In this document: positions 1-5,352 of the stretch, piece after piece
How the letters are laid out: every line of letters starts with the position of its first letter
Position numbering within the stretch: position 1 is the first letter of the stretch
Assembly: GCA_021786335.1 (NCBI GenBank)
Contig: JAJYNM010000054.1
Location: forward strand, 1-8,721
DNA length: 8,721 bases
Direction: 5' to 3'
DNA from: an archaeon
GTDB lineage: Archaea > Thermoproteota > Nitrososphaeria > Nitrososphaerales > UBA183
The notes under the pieces: generated by a model
What the model was told of the DNA's origin: nothing
What the model saw: only the letters and a program-made list of their open reading frames with translations
The model's database searches: none
Translations under genes and position numbers: made by a program

Positions 1-879
1 GTAGGCCTCTGCTATGACGCTCACCTTCTTCGCCTGGGTGATCCCACCTATGTTGGTGATGTCAGCCTGCAGGAAGTCGGTCAGATGGTTTGAACAGACA
101 TAGGCGGCGTGCTCCTTGGTCAGTATCCTCTCTCCGAGTGCGACGCGGATCTTGGTGGACGACCTGTACTTCCTGAGCCCTTCCACGTTGTCTGGGTGTA
201 TTGGCTCTTCGGCGAAGAGAGGATCGAGCGGCTCTAGTTTCCTTGCAGCCATGATCGCTGAGTTGGGGTTGAACCTGCCATGGTGCTCGATGAGGAGGTC
301 GACCTTTCCCCGGGTCGCGTCCTTCACTGCCTTCACTCTTTCGTAGGCTAGCTCGAGCCCTGGCGAATCAATCCAGTCATAGTATCTCCCGAATGGGTCG
401 AATTTCAATCCTGTGTAACCCATGGCTGCGTATCTCTTCGCGCGGCTTGCGAATTGCTCTGGGGTCACGCAGTCAGAATACCAGCCGTTGGAATACATCC
501 TCACGGATTCCCTGAACGCGCCACCCAGGAGCCTGTGAACCGGCACCCCGTGATGCTTCCCGAGGATATCCCAGCAGGCGATATCGAAGGCGCTGAGAGC
601 CGTGGTCGACTCGAAGGAGACTGGGAGATAGAAGTCGTGCTTGTGCCATTCGTGCTGGTTGAGCTCGAGGTCAGCCGGGTCCCTGCCCTTGTACAGACGC
701 CCCACCTCGCGCAGCGACTCCACAACAGGCCTCACTCTGAGGGTCGGGACGGCCTCCCCATACCCGACGAGCCCGTTCGAGGTGGTGAGCTTCAGGATGA
801 TGGATATCCCGGCCCAGGTGGCGCCCCCAGCTTTAGCCGGTTCGCCGAGGGTGAATACGTCGAAACTTGAGATTTTCAT
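1..879 (-). CDS. Enolase-superfamily (mandelate racemase/muconate lactonizing type) acid-sugar dehydratase, partial
   Basis: Likely removes water from an aldonic acid (gluconate, galactonate or a pentonate) to give a 2-keto-3-deoxy acid. The 293 visible codons stay open to the window edge, so the C-terminal ~90-110 residues of a ~390-residue family are missing. Seen: N-terminal capping domain (about 1-120), then barrel motifs GLKFDPFG (K159), IEHHGRF (E198, H200), FAEEP (E224) and ALGER (E250). E198, E224 and E250 sit where the three Mg2+ ligands belong. H200, two residues after the first ligand, matches the catalytic His of galactonate-dehydratase-type members; the second catalytic His would lie outside the window. 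The ATG at 879 overlaps the aldolase stop as ATGA and has AGAAGGAG just upstream. It is the third gene of the operon. The family is secure; the substrate is inferred only from the neighbouring aldolase-family gene. Confidence 0.88.
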   Translation of the reverse strand, partial: MKISSFDVFTLGEPAKAGGATWAGISIILKLTTSNGLVGYGEAVPTLRVRPVVESLREVGRLYKGRDPADLELNQHEWHKHDFYLPVSFESTTALSAFDIACWDILGKHHGVPVHRLLGGAFRESVRMYSNGWYSDCVTPEQFASRAKRYAAMGYTGLKFDPFGRYYDWIDSPGLELAYERVKAVKDATRGKVDLLIEHHGRFNPNSAIMAARKLEPLDPLFAEEPIHPDNVEGLRKYRSSTKIRVALGERILTKEHAAYVCSNHLTDFLQADITNIGGITQAKKVSVIAEAY

Positions 880-1799
880 ATGGCGCTCCTTCTGGCGTGC
901 TTCAACGGCCTCGGATATTTCAACCTCGCCCTCCCCATCAACCTGGCGACCTCCTTTTTCTCTTCAGTGGAGAGAGGAGTCTGTGGCTTCCTCACGTCAC
1001 CCACTGGGAAACCTGCGACTTTCATAGCCTCCTTTAGCCCCGCCGGGAAGTAGCCCATCCCCACAGCTTGTATGGCAGGTAGCAGAGACTTCTGGACTGA
1101 CAGGGCCTCCTTGAACTTCGAAGCCTCTACCAGGTCGAAGATGCTCGCTGCGAGCCTCGGAGCGACGTTGGACACGCTTATGACCGCGCCGGCGCCTCCA
1201 GCCTCCAGGCACGCGAAGGCCATCGCATCGGAGCCGGTCAACACGGCTATCTTGCGTCCGACCGATTCTATGAATTCGGTCAGGTTGAGCATGTTGTATT
1301 CGGTGTACTTCACCGCGATAATAGCCCCCTCCTCGGCCAGGCGAGAGACTATGGAAGGCGGGACATAGTTGTGGGTCCACTCCGGGATGTTGTACAAGAT
1401 AAGTGGGAGGCTGACCCCCTCGTGAATCGCCTTGAAGTGCAGATACAACCCCTCCTCGCTCACGCGGTAGTAGTATGGAGGCGTGGCCACGACCGCGTCA
1501 ACTCCGGCGTCTTCTGCGTCTTTTGCGAATGCGATGACGTTCTTGGGAGAAGGATCAGCGACACCTGCCAGGACCGGGACCTTCGAGTTCGCCCTGTCGA
1601 CGACGACTTCAAGCACCCGTTTCCGCTCGCCCTTATCTAGGAAGGCGAACTCACCCGTCGTCCCGAGGGGGAAGAGCCCGTCTATGCCCCCCTGGATGAG
1701 GAAGTCTGTGAGCTCCGCCAGCCTCTTCTCATCGACGTTCCCGTCCCCGTCGAACGGTGTAGGCATCGGAGAGACTATGCCGCGGAGGCCCAGGGTCAA
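876..1799 (-). CDS. DapA/N-acetylneuraminate lyase/KDG aldolase-family Schiff-base enzyme
   Basis: A 307-residue TIM-barrel class I aldolase or dehydratase of the dihydrodipicolinate synthase superfamily, the usual length for the family. Seen: N-terminal SPMPTPF, the carboxylate-binding GTTGE loop (46-50), Tyr136 in LYNIP and Schiff-base Lys164 in IAVKYTE. Next to a sugar-acid dehydratase, the likely substrate is a 2-keto-3-deoxy sugar acid, either cleaved to pyruvate plus an aldehyde (Entner-Doudoroff type) or dehydrated further (Weimberg type). The loop lacks the GTTGLGP form I would expect of Sulfolobus KdgA, so orthology to that enzyme is not claimed. The start is TTG: an in-frame stop lies two codons upstream, GGAGG stands about 8 bases before it, and the TTG overlaps the TGA of the cyclase gene. 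The C-terminus is a basic tail. A lysine-pathway DapA is less likely given the neighbours. Confidence 0.88.
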   Translation of the reverse strand: MTLGLRGIVSPMPTPFDGDGNVDEKRLAELTDFLIQGGIDGLFPLGTTGEFAFLDKGERKRVLEVVVDRANSKVPVLAGVADPSPKNVIAFAKDAEDAGVDAVVATPPYYYRVSEEGLYLHFKAIHEGVSLPLILYNIPEWTHNYVPPSIVSRLAEEGAIIAVKYTEYNMLNLTEFIESVGRKIAVLTGSDAMAFACLEAGGAGAVISVSNVAPRLAASIFDLVEASKFKEALSVQKSLLPAIQAVGMGYFPAGLKEAMKVAGFPVGDVRKPQTPLSTEEKKEVARLMGRARLKYPRPLKHARRSAI

Positions 1800-2470
1800 C
1801 GCTCATCCTCCAGTGGATAGGCCATGGCCCGGGCGGGTGCTCCGTCGCATCCTCCCACCTTTATCGGGAGGCAGACGAAGAAGACCCGCCGTCCGAGGGT
1901 GCCTATGTTCTCGTTCAGGGACTCGATGATCGGTATGCCATGGGAGAGGAGGGTGACGTGCGCGACTGGCACGCGTGCGCCGAACTCTTCTACGGAGAGA
2001 TAGTCGATCCCCACCGCCTTGACCTTCTTCCGTACGAACCACTCAGCGGCGTCGCGGCCCAGGTAGGTGTACATTCTTCTCGCACGTGGGTCGTTCCACC
2101 TCTTCGCGAAGCCGGTGTTGATGAGGACTATGTCCCCCTTCTTCACCTCGTCCTCATGCGCTTCGAGGTGCGAAGCGCGGATGGCCGATCCTGCTTTCAC
2201 GCCGGAGAGGTCGAGCACGGCGGCCTCTCCGACAAATGTCTCCACCGAGAGGTCGTCCAATGGCCTCCCCCCTTTGACGAAATGGGCTGGGGCGTCCACG
2301 TGCGTCCCAGTGTGCGACCCCAGCGTGATGACCGAAAGATTGACCCCGTCCTTCGCTAGTGTCTTGAACTTCGTCACTCGTGGGACTGCGTCGCCAACGT
2401 AGACTGTCATCCCGTTCTTGATTGTGTGGGTGAGGTCGACGGCCGTTCCGGTTCTGTTATGGATACCCAT
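1796..2470 (-). CDS. Cyclase / kynurenine-formamidase-like metal-dependent hydrolase (PF04199 family)
   Basis: A 224-residue cytosolic protein of the cyclase family, whose best-known member is bacterial kynurenine formamidase. Seen: the signature SHTGTHVDAPAHF with H53, H57 and D59 as metal ligands and H63 after them, then H171 and E183 in HVTLLSHGIPIIESL. The H-x11-E spacing is the same as His160/Glu172 of characterised formamidases. Family members hydrolyse amides or lactones or act as isomerases. As the first gene of an operon with a dehydratase and an aldolase-family enzyme, a lactonase-like or related sugar-acid step is a reasonable inference; tryptophan catabolism has no support here. 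The ATG at 2470 was preferred to an in-frame extension to 2518 because the extra 16 residues are mostly Arg/Lys and an AT-rich box lies ~26 bases upstream of 2470. The stop overlaps the next start by 4 bases. Confidence 0.85.
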   Translation of the reverse strand: MGIHNRTGTAVDLTHTIKNGMTVYVGDAVPRVTKFKTLAKDGVNLSVITLGSHTGTHVDAPAHFVKGGRPLDDLSVETFVGEAAVLDLSGVKAGSAIRASHLEAHEDEVKKGDIVLINTGFAKRWNDPRARRMYTYLGRDAAEWFVRKKVKAVGIDYLSVEEFGARVPVAHVTLLSHGIPIIESLNENIGTLGRRVFFVCLPIKVGGCDGAPARAMAYPLEDER

Positions 2471-2490
2471 GGTTGCACCGCTGGGCCTAC

Positions 2491-2500
2491 GTGTAATACG
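2491..2500 (-). promoter_or_regulatory. Candidate promoter of the sugar-acid operon
   Basis: On the minus strand the AT-rich CGTATTACAC, preceded by an A-run (AAAAAGG), is centred about 26 bases before the ATG at 2470. This fits an archaeal TATA/BRE arrangement with a leaderless transcript. The match to a TATA consensus is weak. The rest of 2471-2671 shows no coding potential and must hold the divergent promoter for the glycoside hydrolase. Confidence 0.35.
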
Positions 2501-2671
2501 CCTTTTTCGACGGCGCACTGTGTGTGGGCATCGCCCGCGTCGTCTAAACTTCGTAAGCTGAATCGGTGTGGTGAACCATACAAATTAGCGACATCGTGTC
2601 AATAATGAAGAATCACCCCCACACGGCACGGCGGCGGAAATCCGTAAGTGAAAGGTCCCTCACCCGCCGCC

Positions 2672-3778
2672 ATGAACCTTGACCAGAGGTTCTCTTTCGG
2701 GATAAACCTGGACGACCCCTGGAGGTATGCCGGTACACAGGAGCCGAAGTCAATCATATTCCCACACCTGCTCTCCTTGAGCCTGAGAGACAAGGGGAAC
2801 TTTGAGAGGGCGGAAGAGGCGACCATCGCACTGCGTCAGCAGCCTATCCCCGAGGACGAGGCAGACAGGGCGTCTCTCTCCCTCGCGGACAGCTTGAAGT
2901 CTATCGGGGTGGATTTCGTCAGATGTTGGTTCCCCTGGAGGTACTTCGAACCACGTCCGCTCCCTATCGAGGATTTGAGTTCAGTCTTGGATAAGGGGTA
3001 TGAGAGGTGGCCGATGGACGGCCTTGTAAGGGCCCTGAAGGCGCAGGGGATATCCATCCTCCCTGTCCTCGCCTGCGGCTACAACAGAATGCTCCCGTCC
3101 GGGTTGACCCCTGACATGGGGACGGACGAATACCTGAGGAGGGCATACATCCATGTGAGGCTGCTGGTGAGGCACTACAATACGGACGTTGGGTCTTGGC
3201 AGTTGGAGAACGAACCGAACTGGTGGAAGATGCACGAGGCAGGGGGATGGCGCTCTGGAGCATCCTGGTTGGAGGGCAGGAGATTCAGAGACGCGCTCCT
3301 AATGACTCTGAACGGCGCTGTCCACGAGGAAGACCAGGGCGCCACCACGATGGTGAACCTCGAAGCTGACGAGAGCCAGTTAGATGCTGCCGAGTATGTG
3401 AGATTCTGTGACGTGCTCGGCTTGGACTTCTATCCGAATTACAAGTCGGCAGAGCCAGTCGATGCCTCGGTGGTGAGGAGGTCGAAAGATGTCTCGAAGG
3501 CGACTGGCAAACCAGTACTGATAGCAGAGACAGGATACCCCAGCGGGCCCTCCATTCTAGGATACAGCCAAGAGAACCAAGCGGCCTACTTAGCCCAGGC
3601 GGTGAAGGAAGCATACTCCCTGGATGGGGCGACAGGTATCGGGATATGGCGATACCTTGACACCTCCTGGAGGTCATTCCCCCCTCAGGAAAACCATTTC
3701 GGACTCGTCGACGAGAAGAATGGCCCCAAGAGCGCCTGGTACAGATACGGGCAAGTCTTGAGAGAACTTCGGGGCTGA
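2672..3778 (+). CDS. Clan GH-A glycoside hydrolase (family not assigned), cytosolic
   Basis: A 368-residue retaining glycosidase of the (beta/alpha)8 type. Seen: WQLENEPNWW with acid/base Glu181 after Asn180 (the NEP motif of clan GH-A), nucleophile Glu286 in VLIAETGYPS, then a late-barrel GIWRYLDTSW (Trp327). The ~105-residue spacing of the two glutamates suits the clan. DFYPNY (252-257) precedes the nucleophile strand. There is no signal peptide or membrane segment, so it probably acts on imported oligosaccharides. Residues ~24-67 form a charged stretch ahead of the second barrel unit that I do not recognise. An in-frame GTG at 2648 would add 8 residues; neither start has a clear ribosome site. 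Divergence from the sugar-acid operon suggests a shared carbohydrate role. It could belong near GH5, GH39 or GH53; the substrate is unknown. Confidence 0.82.
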   Translation: MNLDQRFSFGINLDDPWRYAGTQEPKSIIFPHLLSLSLRDKGNFERAEEATIALRQQPIPEDEADRASLSLADSLKSIGVDFVRCWFPWRYFEPRPLPIEDLSSVLDKGYERWPMDGLVRALKAQGISILPVLACGYNRMLPSGLTPDMGTDEYLRRAYIHVRLLVRHYNTDVGSWQLENEPNWWKMHEAGGWRSGASWLEGRRFRDALLMTLNGAVHEEDQGATTMVNLEADESQLDAAEYVRFCDVLGLDFYPNYKSAEPVDASVVRRSKDVSKATGKPVLIAETGYPSGPSILGYSQENQAAYLAQAVKEAYSLDGATGIGIWRYLDTSWRSFPPQENHFGLVDEKNGPKSAWYRYGQVLRELRG

Positions 3779-3812
3779 AGGCTGGCGCCGGCCATTCTGA
3801 CGCCTCCAACTC

Positions 3813-3818
3813 TTTTAA
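3813..3818 (+). promoter_or_regulatory. TATA box of the tRNA-Ala gene
   Basis: TTTTAA lies 26-31 bases before the first base of the mature tRNA (3844), the standard archaeal TATA spacing. The surrounding sequence is GC-rich, so the box stands out. Confidence 0.6.
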
Positions 3819-3871
3819 TGGGCGCTCCCGGGCCTGGAATTGCGGGCCGGTCGTCTAGTCTGGTAGGATAC

Positions 3872-3886
3872 AGGGTCTCCGTCCAG
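3872..3886 (+). other. tRNA-Ala intron 1 (15 nt, non-canonical position 27/28)
   Basis: Removal joins C27 to U28 and restores a full five-pair anticodon stem. A BHB is visible. The central helix is GGAT (3866-3869) with GTCC (3881-3884), including one U-G pair. The 5' bulge is ACA (3870-3872) and the 3' bulge is AGT (3885-3887), each cut after its second base. Inside, GG/CC can close a short loop. The outer helix expected beyond the 3' bulge is not evident, so this is a relaxed motif. Confidence 0.75.
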
Positions 3887-3896
3887 TCCCTTGGCA

Positions 3897-3909
3897 AAGA
3901 AATCCAGAC
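3897..3909 (+). other. tRNA-Ala intron 2 (13 nt, canonical position 37/38)
   Basis: A canonical BHB for the splicing endonuclease. The central helix is TTGG (3891-3894, positions 32-35) with CCAG (3904-3907). The three-base bulges are CAA (3895-3897) and ACT (3908-3910), each cut after its second base. The outer helix is the anticodon stem. The intron is so short that only the six-base loop AGAAAT caps the central helix. Confidence 0.8.
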
Positions 3910-3954
3910 TGGGAGAGGTCGGGGGTCCAAATCCCCCCCGGTCCACCTTTGTGC

Positions 3955-4866
3955 TTAGCTAGCCTGATGCGTACCAGTGATTTCCTTATACCCCATGTAC
4001 AGGTTCCCGAACCCGATTACACCCACGGTGAGGAGGACCAGAACGGAAGAGACGCCTATCGAAGACAGGTTGGGGATGGGGTTCCCCGTGCCTATCGCCA
4101 GAGAGTCGATGAATGGGAAAGCCACTATCAGCGCGCCGATGGCAGCAAAAGCGAGCCCGCCGAGGTAGAGGGTTCGTGCAGCGGCAGACCTTCCGACGTA
4201 CTTTATCTGTTCGATTGTCAGCTTCTTCACTTTCATTATATTTGCGAAGACGGATCCTATGATGATTTGCATGAACATGGTCCCTATGCCGAAGGCCGTG
4301 CCCACCAGGGCCGCATAGAATATGTTGGGCATCTGTGGCGCAAGTATGAACACGATTATGCTAGCGTAGGCGCCTATCCCCCATCCTGCAATGAAACCGT
4401 GAGCGGTGGCCAACTTCAGTGGCACCGGCTTGGGTCTGTCCTCTGATTCGTGCGTTGGGAGCCTCTCCGCCTTGGTCGTATGGTGTTCTTTGCCGCCAAG
4501 GAACCTGTCGAGGGGGATGTGCACATCCGTCCCCTTCAGCAGATAGTACCCTGCGAGGAGCATGCCTATCCCTACCAGTACGTAGACGTAACCGTCAAGA
4601 TTGTAGGCTTTGTAGACGGTTGCCAGGCCCGCGAAGCCGAGTGCCGCCAGTATGGTCCGCTGGACCGTGAATCCGCCCGAGAACATGAACCCTGCACGCA
4701 TCCCTCCCCTGGTGCTGTAGCTCCCTACGGAGTAGCTGAAGGTGATCGGCCAGGTGTGCTCGTCAGGGGTCAACCCGTGCAGCATCCCCAGGATCAAGGC
4801 GATCCCCAGGACTACCGGAATGGCTAGGCCTGAGGTAGGATACAGGATGGAGTTAAGGTCAAACAT
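3955..4866 (-). CDS. NicO/UreH-like polytopic metal transporter
   Basis: A 303-residue inner-membrane protein. Hydrophobic segments lie at about 13-30, 58-80, 92-111, 151-177, 183-206, 230-252 and 269-292, so six or seven helices. The first helix ends in GMLHGLTPDEHTWP (H30, D35, H37), resembling the His/Asp signature of nickel/cobalt permeases and NicO/UreH-type carriers. A second motif, TAHGFIAGWG (H156), opens the second half. The hydrophilic loop at ~122-150 is charged and His-containing (EHH, THE), as in metal exporters of the RcnA kind. The ATG overlaps the end of the repressor gene by 8 bases, with GGAGG about 8 bases upstream, so the two form one operon. Metal (Ni/Co or another) and direction are unknown. 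Pairing with a metalloregulator supports metal transport; other transporter families cannot be excluded. Confidence 0.65.
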   Translation of the reverse strand: MFDLNSILYPTSGLAIPVVLGIALILGMLHGLTPDEHTWPITFSYSVGSYSTRGGMRAGFMFSGGFTVQRTILAALGFAGLATVYKAYNLDGYVYVLVGIGMLLAGYYLLKGTDVHIPLDRFLGGKEHHTTKAERLPTHESEDRPKPVPLKLATAHGFIAGWGIGAYASIIVFILAPQMPNIFYAALVGTAFGIGTMFMQIIIGSVFANIMKVKKLTIEQIKYVGRSAAARTLYLGGLAFAAIGALIVAFPFIDSLAIGTGNPIPNLSSIGVSSVLVLLTVGVIGFGNLYMGYKEITGTHQAS

Positions 4867-5287
4867 GTATGGTTCCTCCAGGTATCGGTCTTCCGTGGGG
4901 GCACTTGTCTGGGTGGCTCATACGGGCGCAGAGGTTCTCCAGGGCGGTTTCGCTTACTGTACCTGTGAGGGAAGATGAGACTTTGCACGCGTCCTCCAGC
5001 GGGAAGCCGTTCCTTACGAGCAGCGTCTCGAAAATTCTATGCTCTCTGGTGGCTCCGTTGAGATACTCCAACCCGCTCACCGTAAGCTTGTACCCGCTGG
5101 GACCCTTCTCGATCAAGTCTGTCTCCATCAGCTTGCCCAAGAACTGCAGGGCCGTGGGCGAAGTCACGTTCATTCTGCATGCGACGTCCTTGACCCTCGC
5201 AGGCCAGCCGCTCAAAGAGAGAGAGTAGACTGCCTCGATGCAATCCAACTCCCTCCTGCTGACCCCGGAGATTGTCTTAGGTTTCAC
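4859..5287 (-). CDS. DtxR/MntR-family metal-dependent transcriptional repressor
   Basis: 142 residues, the length of bacterial MntR: a winged helix (about 10-75), then a dimerisation/metal domain, with no C-terminal SH3/FeoA domain. Seen: ELDCIEAVY, with D15 and E18 where MntR has Asp8/Glu11; the recognition region VTSPTALQFLGKL; HRIFE (H83, E87); DAC (C101); and the C-terminal CPHGRPIP typical of DtxR proteins. The usual E-H pair after the Cys is not there (KVSSSLTG instead), so the metal site is divergent. It probably represses its own operon, which includes the overlapping transporter. The start is GTG at 5287, about 26 bases downstream of a TATA-like TTAAGTTA, consistent with a leaderless mRNA. 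Half-sites of a DtxR-like operator cover this promoter and touch the start codon. Family certain; which metal is sensed is unknown. Confidence 0.87.
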   Translation of the reverse strand: MKPKTISGVSRRELDCIEAVYSLSLSGWPARVKDVACRMNVTSPTALQFLGKLMETDLIEKGPSGYKLTVSGLEYLNGATREHRIFETLLVRNGFPLEDACKVSSSLTGTVSETALENLCARMSHPDKCPHGRPIPGGTIHV

Positions 5288-5311
5288 CTAATGCGGTTAG
5301 GCAATGCCTAA
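5287..5311. promoter_or_regulatory. DtxR-type operator: three phased TTAGG/CCTAA half-sites
   Basis: CCTAA at 5287-5291, TTAGG at 5297-5301 and CCTAA at 5307-5311 begin exactly 10 bases apart, one helical turn. The last two form the perfect palindrome TTAGGCAATGCCTAA (5297-5311). The first two give CCTAA-N5-TTAGG, which touches the GTG start. DtxR-family operators are built from TTAGG/CCTAA units, so autorepression is the likely role. A degenerate fourth unit, TTAAGG (5313-5318), overlaps the TATA-like box. Confidence 0.75.
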
Positions 5312-5316
5312 CTTAA
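5309..5316 (-). promoter_or_regulatory. TATA-like box of the repressor-transporter operon
   Basis: The minus-strand TTAAGTTA is centred ~26 bases before the GTG at 5287, the archaeal spacing for a leaderless transcript. It overlaps the distal operator half-site, so bound repressor would block TBP/TFB. Confidence 0.5.
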
Positions 5317-5352
5317 GGCTTGTGCCGGCAGGCGCCTGGTCGACTCTACGAG

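Larger units (their letters stand above)
3844..3945 (+). tRNA. tRNA-Ala(GGC) with two introns
   Basis: Folding by eye gives acceptor stem 3844-3850 with 3938-3944 and discriminator A3945. The G3-U70 wobble (3846 with 3942) is the alanine identity element. D stem GTCT/GGAT (3853-3856, 3866-3869) closes a loop holding GG at 3862-3863. The T stem is five G-C pairs (3921-3925 with 3933-3937). A proper anticodon arm appears only after removing 3872-3886 and 3897-3909. C3871 plus 3887-3890 then pair perfectly with 3911-3915, around the loop TTGGCAT with anticodon GGC (3893-3895). The variable loop is AGGTC. The mature length is 74 bases; CCA is not encoded (CCT follows A73). Trp(CCA at 3883-3885) was considered but leaves a five-base surplus in the D region. 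The 3' end is 9 bases from the stop of the convergent transporter gene. Confidence 0.88.

Noticed and set aside
2471..2518. Sixteen-residue N-terminal extension of the cyclase-family protein
   Set aside because: The extension is a run of Arg/Lys with no family counterpart, and it would cover the likely promoter.
3883..3885. tRNA-Trp reading with anticodon CCA
   Set aside because: It leaves five surplus bases between the D stem and the anticodon stem, and no BHB with proper bulges fits. The G3-U70 pair and the GGC loop favour alanine.
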